This document shows, one piece after another, positions 1 through 12,300 of a DNA stretch of 64,000 bases. The position numbers and the translations under genes are program-made. The DNA lies in the NCBI RefSeq assembly GCF_037975245.1, contig NC_092575.1:17759810-17823809 (forward strand). The letters are read 5' to 3'. The notes below the pieces were generated by a model. That model had not been told where the DNA came from, did not search any database, and was given only the letters and a program-made list of their open reading frames with translations. The DNA is from Apostichopus japonicus. Taxonomy: Eukaryota > Echinodermata > Holothuroidea > Aspidochirotida > Stichopodidae. The stretch's first letter is position 1; the number at the start of each line of letters is the position of its first letter.

Positions 1-142
1 TAAAATACCTTGAATTTCGGTATAATGATACGTCGCCTACCGATGGCATATTCGAAAATCTATCACTGGCAAGATAAATCATTACGACGAAATTAAAACC
101 GAACGACAAGGCCGCCAGGAACCATATCCGTATTGCACGCAT
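1..142 (-). CDS. N-terminus of a GT10-like fucosyltransferase, cut by window edge
   Basis: Read on the minus strand, an ATG at 142-140 opens a frame that is still open at base 1 (47 codons). An in-frame TAG at 160-158 lies just upstream and the context is AAAATG, which supports this start. The peptide has a short basic tail (MRAIR), a hydrophobic anchor at about residues 6-25 and then a polar stem. That is the layout of a type II Golgi glycosyltransferase. The stem segment VGDVSLYRNSRYF resembles LGDITRSRSARFF in the copy at 53509 and the REMTIVRTSRIF stretch in the copy at 62855, so I infer a further member of the same family reading out of the window to the left. No catalytic domain is visible, so the call rests on layout, stem similarity and the neighbouring family members. 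Confidence 0.55.
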   Translation of the reverse strand, partial: MRAIRIWFLAALSFGFNFVVMIYLASDRFSNMPSVGDVSLYRNSRYF

Positions 143-144
143 TT

Positions 145-1210
145 TGTACAAAACCGTCTATAACACCAAACTGCACCACCTCGAACTTTCACTTCGATAC
201 CCGAGTGAGTTTATTCTCGCTCTTGGTCTAGTTTATTTCCTTTGAAACGATGAAGTCAAATCCAAGGAAACTGGTGGAGAGAAAAAAGGAAGATGAAGAA
301 ATCAAACACGGCCGGTAGTCAAGTTCAACTGAGTAGGTTTGTGCAGTATTATAACTATATATATATATATATATACTACATAGCCTATATAGCACACCTG
401 TTTTTAATATTTGATAACTATAATTTTAAGCCCTTCCCACTTGAATAGAAGGGTGTCTACTGGAGCAGATCGCGGTTTTCCCAAGTTGAATGGTTTTTAA
501 TAATAGAATACCATAAAGCTTTCAGAGGAAACAATGGCTATATTAATTTTCTTGCAATATGGATCTATTGTCTCAGCATTCCTACCATATGAATACTTGG
601 ACACTAAGCAACGACAACAAAGGCTTTGGTTATCAAGTTGACGAAACGCCTATGGTAACGTATACAATAAAAAAACAATATTCTTTGATCTGGGGTAAAT
701 ACTAATTATCTGGCAGACAAATATATGAATATAGCTTTTTAATGAAATTTTATTCATTGAACTCACTATCATATACACGAACTATATATATATATATATA
801 TATATATAGCCTAGCATTTGTCAATTCTGAACTATAGGGGAACAAGTACGTGATGTGGCAAACAATTCTTGTTGTGCCAACACGACCTTGTGATAAGTAT
901 TAATATATCATGCATTTGTTTCCTTTCTTGATTCCCTACTATTTTGAGACCCAATCCGCTTATACGGAAATGACACGTATACGAGAACGTGTTTCGTGTT
1001 TCGTGTGAATCGTATATCTATACATGTATGCCTTTTGTTGGCGTTGTTGTGAATGGGTTTCCGTTTGGCCAGAGGTCACAGGTCACAAGTCAGAGGTTAG
1101 AGGTCAGGGTCTGTTTGAGAATGTCACTTATAAGAACACAATGCGACATGACTGCAGTATGTTCCCTCAGCAACCCAAACTCTCTGGCGGGCTATCAGTC
1201 TCAAATCGTG
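145..1210. other. Non-coding stretch, no gene recognised
   Basis: No convincing exon or RNA gene. It holds short (TA)n runs near 354-374 and 784-808 and AT-rich sequence. The part nearest base 142 would include the promoter and 5' UTR of the minus-strand fucosyltransferase at the left edge. Confidence 0.5.
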
Positions 1211-1212
1211 GG

Positions 1213-1762
1213 GGAATCGACTTATACCGATTTAAATCGACATATACCAATTTCCTTCGACTTATACCAGTTCCAGCAGCTTAAATTGACTTCTACCGAT
1301 TTACATCGACATATACCAGTTTAATTCTACATATCATCGATTTAAATCGACATATACCAGTTTACATAACATCGATTTAAATCGACATATACCAATTTAA
1401 ATCAATGATAAGTAAAATAAATCGGTATATGTCAATTTAAATCGACATATACCAGTTTAAATCGATGATATGTCGAATTAATTCGGTATATGTCAATTTA
1501 AATCGACATATACCAATTTAATTCGACTTATACCAGTTTAAATCGACATATACCGATTTAAATCGACATATACCAATTTAAATCGATGATATGTAAAAAT
1601 AAATCGAATCGGTATATGTCAACTTAAATCGACATCTACCAGTTTAAATCGATAATATGTCGAATTAAATCGGTAGAAGTCAATTTCCTTAGACTTATAC
1701 TAGTTTCTAGCAACTCAAATTGACATATACCTATTTAAATCGACATATCATCGATTTAGCTC
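1213..1762. repeat. AT-rich array of about 19-bp units, direct and inverted
   Basis: The unit TTTAAATCGACATATACCA recurs many times with small changes (ATCGATGATATGTC variants, and CTTATACC for CATATACC). Inverted units (CGGTATATGTCAATTTAAA) are interleaved with direct ones, so single strands could fold into multiple hairpins. The array begins after a short GC-richer stretch and fades near 1760. No coding capacity is inferred. Confidence 0.85.
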
Positions 1763-1794
1763 ATTAACATATTCCAAATCCCGATTTCGGTGAT

Positions 1795-2070
1795 TGACAT
1801 ATATATAGAAGTTATCGACTTTCGATAACGTGATAGTTTCAATAACTTGATTTTGTCGAAATTGATTTTTGTTAAGTTGTCGACTTGCGCAAACTATAGA
1901 CAAGACGACCAAAAAGAAAGTTGATTTTGGTCGAGTTTTACCAACTTATATTAACTTGACATTTCGACGAAAAAATGCATGTTTGTCAATTTACTCGACA
2001 ATTTTTTTTTTTTGGTCGAGGTGCCAAGTTAGCATAAGTCGGTAACTCGACAAATATCAAATTTTTGTCG
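1795..2070. repeat. Degenerate TTGTCGA/AACTTG-rich stretch next to the 19-bp array
   Basis: Short words related to TTGTCGA, TCGAAA and AACTTG recur irregularly, with an internal T12 run. It may be a decayed extension of the preceding array or a separate simple-sequence region. Boundaries are approximate. Confidence 0.35.
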
Positions 2071-2655
2071 TCTTATCGCGTTACTGTAAGTCTGTTATAC
2101 TTGACAAACAAACATATTTGTTGGGTGGAAATATCATGGTATTCTAACACGGTATCTCGGCATCATGTCCCTTTCTATGGCTTCCTAGATTTCTTTTCTT
2201 TCGTTCGTCTCTCTTCTCCACCTCTCACTTCCACCGGCACCCCTCTCTCTCCTGTCAAATCTTGTTCTTGTTGGGGGGGGGGGAGGGGGGGGGGGGGTGA
2301 AATGTGACAATTAGACATAGATATCTCTATCAAGGTAAAGAAACAGAGATGAATAGACACAGTCATGCTCTGCAGAGCTTCCCGTCTGCCGCGGGTAGTC
2401 TACGGTCGTCTGTTTGTCTCGGGGTTTTCACAAAAGGGTTTGTGCCTTATATACCAATCGTATACTGAGAGGCACACACAGACAGACAATATTCAGGCAA
2501 TGTTCCAGTGTTATTACAACCAATTAATTTCCTTTCATGTGGTTTATTTCCAAAGAACTGCACCAAAAATATACAACAACAAAACACGTTCAGTGTTTAT
2601 GCAGGGAGTTGTTATGGAACTTGTTATGGAACTGTGGACTCCCTGCCTACCTGGG

Positions 2656-2762
<107 letters not shown>

Positions 2763-2843
2763 GTCTGATGTTGTCTGATGATCGCTCAACGCGTGAAACT
2801 GAGTAACAACTACTAGTGTTCCACTAGTTTCAACAAGAATCAA

Positions 2844-2954
<111 letters not shown>

Positions 2955-2959
2955 TTTAT

Positions 2960-5890
2960 AGTCACCTAGTGACGATTGACAGGGCAGTTTACTGGGGGAG
3001 GGGGAGGGGCCGGAGATAGCTTTAAACTTGTTTGGTCCACGCAGGGATTTTGTTTAGCAATTAACTGTGTGGGCAACATTAGATTTTCTGACTTTCAAAA
3101 AAAAAAACGGGATACCAAAATATAGAAATTCTCTAGATATATATTTCCCTTGGGCTGTCTGGCTTAATTTGCTGGGTATGAAACTGTGATGAAATCTAAA
3201 GCTACATGGTTACCATGGCGATCTGTGGCCTCTGACTGGTACAGTTGAGAAACGGTTACACAAGGGATCGCCACTAACTTAGGGCACAGGCACAGGGTCA
3301 GTGAGCTGATAAGATTGAATTAATAACACTTTTTTTTACACATGACTGGACTGGACTATCCTATCCTTTATCATATACAAAAGGATAAATGTAAAATTGT
3401 TGTCGTTCAATGAAAATGACAAGACAATAATTTAAGGTTAAATGCAGGGAGTTCCGCTGGTACATCAAAGTTATCCAAAGTGACCCACGGTTATATGGTA
3501 TGTAAGGCACTCTGGCTTCTGATTAGTGTCTCCCCCCCCCCCACCCCGCCCCCACATACAAAAAGACACCTGCTAAGTGCACTTGAGTATTTGCTATATG
3601 TGCCTCTGTAACATATTTATTTTTTCACACCATCACTAAAAGACACTGAGGGATTATGTAAAACTGGAAAAACATCTGATTACCATGTCTGACATAGCAA
3701 GAAAGATAAGAGCAAAAAAAGAATGTAAAAGGGCGAAGCTATAGTAAAGAGAAGCATGCAGGAAGGGGAAGGCTGCGCGGGGAAAAGGGGGGGGGCTACG
3801 AGAACGTTTTAAAATGCACGGTAGTATCGGTTGGTATGCATTGTAACACTATGTCACCGGGTCCCCTTTCCTGCACTAATTTCATATTCTTTGAAGTATT
3901 GCATGAAAAGAGCAGTACACATGTTCTTAATCCCACATGTTCCCGTGGCAATCAGTCAATATCACCCCCCCCCCTCCCCGGGCTTGCATGACGTAGCCAT
4001 TAGGTCCCCTAGATATCGTATGATATATAGCCTATAATAACTGAACTTTCGTGAAGTGCTCAGTGACCAAATATACCATAGCCAAAAAGAATAAATCAAA
4101 AAGAAAATAAGCAAATGATCAAGTCAAAACAATGCTTTAGTTTCGTTTTTCTAGTCCATGCGAATCTTGATTGACGTCTATTTTTTTTCTTAATACAATT
4201 TCATTTAAAAAGATATAAAAACAATTATAATACACTGTACTTACTTTGATGGGCCACTTTGGAGACACCTATATAAGGACCGATATGGTTTCGTTTGATG
4301 AAAGATCTCGGATTGTCTGTGAAAAGTAGTAACGTATCCGAGTAAACTGTGGTGGTCACTCTGGTCGATTGACAGTGCATTGAGTATATACGCTAAGTCC
4401 ATTCACAGGATCTTGCAATGAAAGTTCCCGTTATGAGGCCCTAACTACATACTAGGTTTATCATATACCGTATAAAGGCTTTACTAAATGTTAAAAGAGG
4501 TCGCAAATACCGTCCCGTTCAAATCAAAGGAGCTTTATAGCCTCAAGTGAATTCAACTACCATTGTTACACGGGTATTTGTTAACCCAAACAAGAGAGGC
4601 AACTCAGCTAAGTCGACATGTTTTCTTCAAATTCATTCCACCATTTCATACAGGTTTGTTTAAACGAAGAAAAGAAAAGAAAAACTTTCACCGCAAAATA
4701 AGGAAAATAGTATAGTACATTACGTTAAAGGTATAGACTTGCTGACATCATAAGCTAACACAGGGCGTCGACCATATTTCTTATGGTTGTTTTCCTTTCT
4801 TTTGTGTCAATCTATTGTTTCCACCGTAGGCCTGTCATGTCTGTAAAGCAACATTTGTAAAAACGCGCTATCTTGTGGGGGGAATGGTGTCACTGAAAAG
4901 AAAAACAAACATCCTCAAAAATGAAACAAAACCGCTTAGTCATTCTTGATTGGTTTTTCGACCTTTGTTTTTCCTTCTTTTTTCTTTAGTCAAATGAAAT
5001 TGACTTTTGACAGCTGCACAACAAACGTATAGTTTAGGTGTAACTTCTTCGCATACCGCCAATTTAGTTTTTATTTCGTGGGAAAATTAGGAGTGAGTGA
5101 CTTTTCAAAACTTCCAGGATAAAGTGCAATAAAAGAAGGTTGTGTTCAGTTTATAGCTTTAAGGTTGTAATTGTTCGACTTCTCTACGATTTGTGACAAG
5201 CTAAAACGGTCAATCAAAGCCAAAGCCAGTCTGCGAGTATCATGTTGAGGGTTTGAAGCCCTACGGATGATATAAAAATTGATGGTACCGCACCACAATT
5301 AATATGCTGACATTGACTAACACACTAAACTCGTCACTTTCCAAGGCCGATAGAGCATAGATAGAAGTTTTCAAGTGAAATGTCCTACCCACCAAATGAT
5401 AGCTAACAGCTTGGGCTATCATAAACCATTCAACTTTTTTGCCACCATGACCGTTTAGAATTTGAGCTAGAACAGCTCAAAGATTATCCCAGTGCTCCCC
5501 TTCCCATCTGCCAGCTGTCGCTTCAGAATCTTCTTGTTTCACCCAAGATTTTCTAAAATACCTTTAATCAACTTCAATCCTCCAGATTTTTAGACCATCA
5601 GTAGTTTATATCATCCTCTTCAGCATCCAAGCATAAAAAAGAATGACGTTGACTCAGAAAATGCCACAAAAATCAATAGAGTAGGGCACCTTGGAGCTAT
5701 TTTCCGACAATGGTTAACCTCTCAGGCGGACGTGCACTATACTCTAATTGTGGTGCGATACCTGATGTAAAAACAGATGTGTGAGAAGAGAAAGCCGAAG
5801 ACTGTTTTGCGCCTCACCGAGTAATGCTGTCGCTTCAAGCTTGGATATATCGGCTGCTCTTGGAACTATTACCCTTTAATTATTTCATGG
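2960..5890. other. Long non-coding stretch, no gene recognised
   Basis: No ORF resembles a known protein and no clear exon with splice sites was found. It contains poly-C and poly-G runs (about 3533-3542, 3787-3794, 3965-3973) and AT-rich sequence with polypyrimidine tracts. Confidence 0.5.
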
Positions 5891-5894
5891 TCTG

Positions 5895-6080
5895 ATAGAG
5901 TTCGGATCAGCTCCCTACATTCCTTGTAGGGGAACCGCGTGATACACACCTGACGATGTTCACACTGTCACAATCTCGATGCAAGGGGCTGGGCTTGAGA
6001 GCGGATAAGCTGGTTTGTTGTTTGGTTTTTTTGTTCCCATGGTCTTTCTTGGGTAACTCTTTTAAAAAAAGTATCCATGT
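5895..6080 (+). mobile_element. Diverged copy of the U2-headed SINE-like element
   Basis: From about 5921 to 6076 this aligns with 60180-60340. Shared blocks include GACGATG, CACACTGTCACA, CGATGCAAGGGG, GAGAGCGGAT and a stem-loop in which TTCCCA pairs with TGGGTAA; the other copy has TGCCCA with TGGGCGA. The U2-like head is badly decayed here: GGATCA near 5904 may match GATCA of the head. It is probably an old dispersed copy of the same element. Confidence 0.5.
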
Positions 6081-6479
6081 GCCTACGTTCGATTTCGATT
6101 TGCAAGGCAGTTTCGAAGATATCTTCTTGTAAGGCTGTATGCAGGGCAGATAAGTGTAATTAAAATGACGTAATTTAACATGATTTATATCAATAGTAAT
6201 ATAAATCCCGCCCATTTATGCAAATTACCCGTAATCGTACGAGGAAACAAATTCACGAGCACTTCATGAATACGGGTGGGTCTATAACTTATAAATTGGT
6301 ATAAGTGCTAAGTCTCGTTCGGCGGCTTACGCGACAATTGACGAGGAAAGGGTAGAAAATTAATGATAATTATTAAAGTTTTAATGGTAACTTTAAATTG
6401 GTTGAAAAACAAAATGAAACTTTACAGTTGCTCACGAAACTGGCAGATATTGCATAGAAATAGAACATGGGTTGTATAC

Positions 6480-6481
<2 letters not shown>

Positions 6482-6550
<69 letters not shown>
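6482..6550. repeat. (TA)n microsatellite
   Basis: About 69 bp of pure TA dinucleotide. Confidence 0.97.
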
Positions 6551-6551
<1 letters not shown>

Positions 6552-6673
6552 GGTATATACGCATTTCCATTCTACCTGAAAGGTGCATGCATCATTGCAA
6601 GAAAATCAGCATAGTACTATAATTTCGATACCCGATACATAGCTGTTAGTTTAACAGCCAAAAATGAATTTCA

Positions 6674-7161
6674 GGTATATGCGATAGGTTGGATTAGGCT
6701 ATTGCAGGTATATGCGATAGGTCGGATTAGGCTATTGCAGGTATATGCGATAGGTTGGATTAGGCTATTTCAGGTATATGCGATAGGTCGGATTAGACTA
6801 TTGCAGGTTTATGTGATAGGTCGGATTCGGCTATTGCAGGTATATGCGATAGGTCGGATTAGGCTATTGCATGTATATGCGATAGGTCGGATTAGGCTAT
6901 TGCAGGTATATGCGATAGGTCGGATTAGGCTAATTGCATGTATATGTGATAGGTCGGATTAGGCTAATTGCAGGTATATGCGATAGGTGGGATTAGGCTA
7001 TTTCAGGTATATGTGATAGGTCGGATTAGGCTATTTCAGGTATATGTGATAGGTCGGATTGCAGGTAGGCTATATGCGATAGGTTGGATTTGGCTATTCA
7101 GGTATATGTGATAGGTCGGATTAGGCTATTGCATGTATATGCGATAGGTCGGACTAGGCTA
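6674..7161. repeat. 33-bp minisatellite, about 15 copies
   Basis: The unit starts GGTATATGCGATAGGTCGG and continues ATTAGGCTATTGCA. The first seven copies are exactly 33 bp, so one frame reads an 11-residue repeat (QVYAIGRIRLL). Later copies have 34 bp or internal indels (near 6931, 6967, 7060 and 7095), which break the frame. There is no flanking gene structure, so I treat it as non-coding. Confidence 0.95.
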
Positions 7162-7249
7162 TACTATGCGAACTTGATATCAGTATATTATACTGTAACC
7201 ATATACAAACACTTCAAATCATGAAAGGGAACCGCTGGACATGTTACAA

Positions 7250-8390
7250 GAATAGCCCAGAAGCACAGCTACTTCCTTGAAAGCGGAGACAACGGGATTT
7301 TGTTGTGTATAACACTTCCCGTGTCGCTGGTGGTTTTGCCGAACTATTTATTCTCCTTTTAACTATACTCTCCTTTTCTGAGTAAACAAAAGACATGAAA
7401 GGAAAGCAGAAAGCCATTTCGTAAGTAGGTTGCAGTGGGCGTATGAATGGCATGCACCGAGATATCGCAAATACAACCTTCCTTCCTCCATTTTTGTGAT
7501 ATTCAAGATATCGTTCGTCTTTGGAGAGTGTAATGTAATTAAATGTACCGCTAGCTCAGCTGAAGTGTTGAATTGATCGACACGAATAACTGAATTGGGG
7601 CGGAGCTAACTTATGACAATGTTTCAGAGGGGCTCCTTACACCGTGACTGGCATACCAAAACCATGTCTAAAGCCCTCCAAAACCTTTTTTTTCAGTGAG
7701 ATATTCGTCACAACAACTGTTTTCTAAACTGAATTGAAAAAAAAAATCCTAATGTATCACGTATAATTTGATCGTTATTCCATGGTACTTCTTGATCGCC
7801 ACATTTACCGTAAGTGTCCACTTTTACTATTTGCTTAACGGCAAATTTCCACAAATTTCATCCGGTCCCATTGGAGGGTCTCACAGTGACTACCCATACA
7901 AGAGATAAGTTTCGTTTTCCCTATGAGAAATTGGCGGATATCGATGGCTGGCGGTCGATTATATTCACAATATTTTTCGTATTTTCCATACGGATGTACG
8001 AAGTCGGCGCCGCACATAGGCCTATAACTATCAAACCAATGGAATGAATTGTTGGCGTACTTTGCGGGCGATTGTACCCCGGGGACGTAGAGAGGGCTCT
8101 CCTCTGTGATCATGGTCCATATCTGGCCCTCAGTTTTGTTACCATGTAGCCAATCCCACATTTCTGGTTTCATCCATTCGTTGACGTCGGTGAAAACGAC
8201 GATATCGTGACCTATAATGTCAGCAGCATTTTGTGTATAATCTACTTTTACGGAACAGTTCACTTCGGGACAGTTAACCGTTCTAGGAAACTCTATCATG
8301 TGCTTATATTGTGCAAGTTCCGGATAACTACAAAAGTGTAAAAGATTGTTTTGCTTAGACCATTTATCTTCGGCATTCCTTATAAAATAT
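7250..8390 (-). pseudogene. Frameshifted full-domain GT10 fucosyltransferase pseudogene
   Basis: The longest open part (8299-7835) carries the family blocks WMKPEMWDW, MITEESPLYVPGV, DFVHPYGKY and MGSHCETLQWDRMKFV, closest to the copy at 62855. It then hits a stop, but homology continues on the same strand in other frames: DTYGKCGDQEVPWNNDQII (near 7810-7755), SLENSCCDEYLTE (near 7725-7690), RFWRAL (near 7680), GAP then HKLAPP (near 7635-7605) and DERYLEYH (near 7520). A trace of the terminal cysteine region lies near 7270. Upstream, FCSYPELAQYKH matches the start of the catalytic domain, but the expected REHW block is out of frame and the anchor and stem are missing. At least four frame changes make it non-functional. 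It is inverted relative to the plus-strand copies, consistent with an old inverted duplicate. Confidence 0.92.
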
Positions 8391-8399
8391 AAATATTAA

Positions 8400-10235
8400 A
8401 TGAACAAAATAATTAAGAGGAAAGGATTTAGTAAAGATTTGAAGATATTGATTAGGGAGACTATTATGATTTTAGACAATAAAAAAAAAATTAATGAACT
8501 TTCCAATTCTCTTTACATTCATATTTCTATGATTATGAATGACATATGTAAAACTCAATAGGTAAAAAGAAAAATGATAGACCAAACAAAGTTGCTGTAC
8601 CCCATGTTCACCGTCTGGAAGTTTGTTTTTCTTGAGTTACACTTTCAGACTCATATAGCCTACATGTAAATGATTTCATCGGTGAAGTTAGTAACAGGAA
8701 CTAGTAAAAGCTATGTCTATAGTAACGAATGTATAACTTCATTCGTATGAAACATGTGAAACGTGACATTGAAAAAGTTTCCACCTTCAAAATGCCGTTG
8801 CTTATGTGACGAACCTAACACAGATGCGGCACCCTACATGTAAAATCAACTGTTTAAACAGCCATAGAAAACGAAATAATGCCCCACTCTCTCTTGCCAC
8901 TTTTCACACCTTCATTGTTTTCAGTAGAATAGAAGTACAAAGAAATAGAACAACGAAACTTTTAGGTTATTAGACCTGCAAGTTTGCAGTAAATAATAAA
9001 ATCCAATGGGTGTGACCCTTTCTCTGGTAGACTGGTAGACGACGCTTAAACCAAACTTAAACTGCAACTTGTATACTTGACTGTACAAACAGTATTGGCT
9101 TGTGTCTGTTTCTCACGTATTATATCAGAGATACTAGATATGTAGGATAAAGTCAGCCTAATTTTTTGAAAACTGTATCAAAAAGCATAAATACAATTGT
9201 TTTAAAATTTCAATAAGCGAAGGACCCATGGACTTGCAGCAGGTTCTATAAATGAACTAGATTTGGCGCCGTGTGTGTGTGTGTGACAGGACACAAGGAG
9301 ATATGAAGCATTAAAATCGGTTTTATCATAGACTATCAAGAACGTTTAATTATCTTCCTCTGTCTCTTTGCCTTACTCCTTCTATCTGATTCTGTTTGCA
9401 TGCAGCAATTCTCTGATTCAATTTATGCTGGTAAATTGCAGTTATATTTCGACTGGCGTCCGTCCATCCAGGAATGATGTTATAGGTAAGTGTATGTTAA
9501 CCTGTTAGGATATGTCACCTATACCGGATTCGTTATAACATGATTGTGACGTAGGTCTATACCTGTAACTGTTGACGTTGTGATGCAACCTACGTCATGA
9601 TTGAAGCGTCAGCCGCAGCCGACGGCGAATGTGAGAATGGGGTAAGAGGAAGGTTTTAATGGTTTCTGATTTTTTTTTCAAGCTTTGAATCCTTTGACAG
9701 TAAACTATAAGGTTAAGACTGTTTTTTTTTTTTTAAAGTTTGTGTAAATCTTTGGTCAGTAATCCTTTAGTCCACGACACAGGATTTCCCAAGAGGACTG
9801 AGCCACGACCCACCAGGCCCTCCCCCTAACTCAAATTTATGAAAGCTGGTTTGGACTCATGGGATGCGTCCCATGGTTGCAGACGGTCGATGTACATGTA
9901 CGTTTTATGGTAGCATTCCCCTTATTAATAATGTCCCGTTAGCATCAAACTAATAGGGTCTCTGAGACATTGGTCATTCATGGCAGGTTTTCAATTTTCT
10001 GTATCAAGACCAACATTTTCGTCACTGGTAAACAAGCTTCTTTACTCACCTGTGCACAAATTCTTATACACTGGTTTGAAAACTATAAAAATCGTCTATT
10101 ACTTAAGACTTTAATGTTGCAGTTCCTTAAGGCAGTAAGGCGTGAATTCAGGGGACTGGCATCCTTCCAGAGACGAACTTTTTAGTAAGTCTAATTCAAG
10201 TTTAGGCTATTACCCAATTGGTTTGGCATATACTT
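8400..10235. other. Non-coding stretch, no gene recognised
   Basis: AT-rich with short homopolymer runs and one (GT)n block near 9271-9284. No exon, RNA gene or repeat family was identified. Confidence 0.45.
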
Positions 10236-10246
10236 GCTACGGTGGG

Positions 10247-11035
10247 CAAGGGCGGCGGAAGCACTTTTAATCTGGGGGGGGGGGGGGGCACCAACGTCGA
10301 AGGGCACTGGGCAGAAATTCGATTGGACTGATGCAGCCTGATATTTAGTACCCTTTATAACTCTTATTGTATGATCTTATTTGCGTATACACATCACTCC
10401 ATCAACGCCCTCCACCCCCCCCCCCCCCCCTCAAGGAAACAATGCATCATCTATAGCACTGCAGTATCTAATGTGCAAATTGGGAAAGAAGGAAAAAGAC
10501 AAAATGAGGTGAAATCATTATAAAGTCCAAGTCCCTGCACACGCGATCGATACATGCATGAAACAAATGAAATATGTGAAAATACTGAAAGAAAAGTAAT
10601 TTTCTATGTGTTCTTCAATGGTTAAACTGATATTATTATGATGATTATTATTGTAACGACTTTGCCAATAATTCTAACCAATTTGGAAGGGTTATAACAC
10701 GGCAAATGATTGTATGTTATTGGCATGCGATGTAATAACCAACGCATGCCTATATGATATGCACATTAAGATGTTGAACGCGCGCGTAGCGCGCGAAAAA
10801 TTTTGGTATTATTTTTCGGGCAGGTCGTTACAGCCCCCCAAATCAAATTGGGCTCCTACGCCTGTGGTAGTAAACATTTAAAACTTCCCGAAATATTTCA
10901 TTCGACGTGGGTTTCGCTTTGTAAACTCTTTTTTATTTAGAAATTTTTATGTAGAAAAAGGGCACATTTTTAATCTGAGGAAAAGTGGGGGGGGGGGCAC
11001 GTGCCCCCTGTGCCCCCCCGGTTCCGCCGCCGTTG
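10247..11035. mobile_element. hAT-type MITE, 789 bp, with 8-bp target duplication
   Basis: The ends are inverted repeats: CAAGGGCGGCGGAA at 10247-10260, and TTCCGCCGCCGTTG at 11022-11035, whose complement is CAACGGCGGCGGAA (one mismatch in 14). The 8-bp direct repeat ACGGTGGG flanks it at 10239-10246 and 11036-11043. An 8-bp duplication and ends beginning CA are hallmarks of hAT transposons. The interior has poly-G and poly-C tracts near both ends and no transposase frame, so it is non-autonomous. Confidence 0.88.
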
Positions 11036-11049
11036 ACGGTGGGATATAT

Positions 11050-12220
11050 ATACTTCAAAAATTATGACAAATACGACATGCACTGTATGATCATGTGATT
11101 GACTAACATTAACATGTGCCGCCTTCAAATGAGCCGGCTGAATGATCCAGTAACGCATGTGCCCCTTTAAGAAAAGTCTAGGCAGCTGGCCTCTCTGCTC
11201 CTGTTAGCTCTGTTAGCAGTGTCTACGTATACCATACGATATCGAGAATACCTCAAAACATGGCCTACCCCACCCCCACCCCATGATCCACACGATAGTA
11301 TCTTATACTGAGGGCAGCAGTATTGTCTTCAAAAAGTTAAGCTTGTTACTGTTCTGAAGCCAATTCAGTCCTCAAACTTTTGCTCGGACCTTGCTTGTGA
11401 GGCTCAAATTAGATCATTTAAGGTCAACTATTATAAGCAATATGGCGTTTGTTTGGAATGTATCCATTTCATCTACCAATGAATGGAACACATTATATAA
11501 GAATTGCATGCAAAATTCATCAGGATGCTTATAGCGAATAGGGTCTTCCTTCCATTAATCAAAAATATAAAATGTCTTCTTGAGTATATCCTTTTTTTAT
11601 AGGAACTAACTGAGAAATGGAATCGTGATCTTCAACTATTCGTCATCCGGGCACTTTTAATAGCGGTGTCAAAACCATTTAAAAATACAAAATTGGATAA
11701 TTTCAAATTTTCGGCTTTTTAGTTTTACTATATGTGAAAATAAGAGCTAACTTTTGTTACTTTCGCTTAATGACCCACACTGTAATAGCTTTGATAGATT
11801 CATCAAAATTAACTACAAAAAAAAGAAGAAAAAAAATCAATTCAAATTCGAGAAAAGAAACGAAATAATTAACTACGACCTTGACCATATATACTGCCAA
11901 AAAAAAGTAGTGAAAATTAAACCTGACCTCAGCTGTCTCCACGGTTACGACCAAAAGATACACTTCATTACACGAGGCTAAACACCTTCATCTAGTTCAC
12001 CAGATTTGGGAACAATTCAAGCAAGATATGAGACCTTGCTTTAGCGGTTTTGTTCGTCAACAGAAATCCTTAATTTTAGATGGTCTTATACCGATAGATA
12101 CAAAGCAATCGAGATTCAATTTAATCTAATTTTATGCTTCAAAAAATCAAATTTGTTCAGCTCAGTTTCCGGTCCCGTTTCCCAAAATCCGTCTTCGGGA
12201 TGTCAATCCATCATTGTATT
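11050..12220. other. Non-coding stretch, no gene recognised
   Basis: AT-rich; nothing coding recognised. A purine-rich A/G tract lies near 11817-11840. Confidence 0.45.

Positions 12221-12223
<3 letters not shown>

Positions 12224-12295
<72 letters not shown>
12224..12295. repeat. (TA)n microsatellite
   Basis: About 72 bp of pure TA dinucleotide. Confidence 0.97.

Positions 12296-12299
<4 letters not shown>

Positions 12300-12300
<1 letters not shown>

Noticed and set aside
6674-7161. CRISPR-like array of 33-bp units
   Set aside because: Units are directly adjacent with no spacers, in animal DNA with introns; it is a minisatellite.
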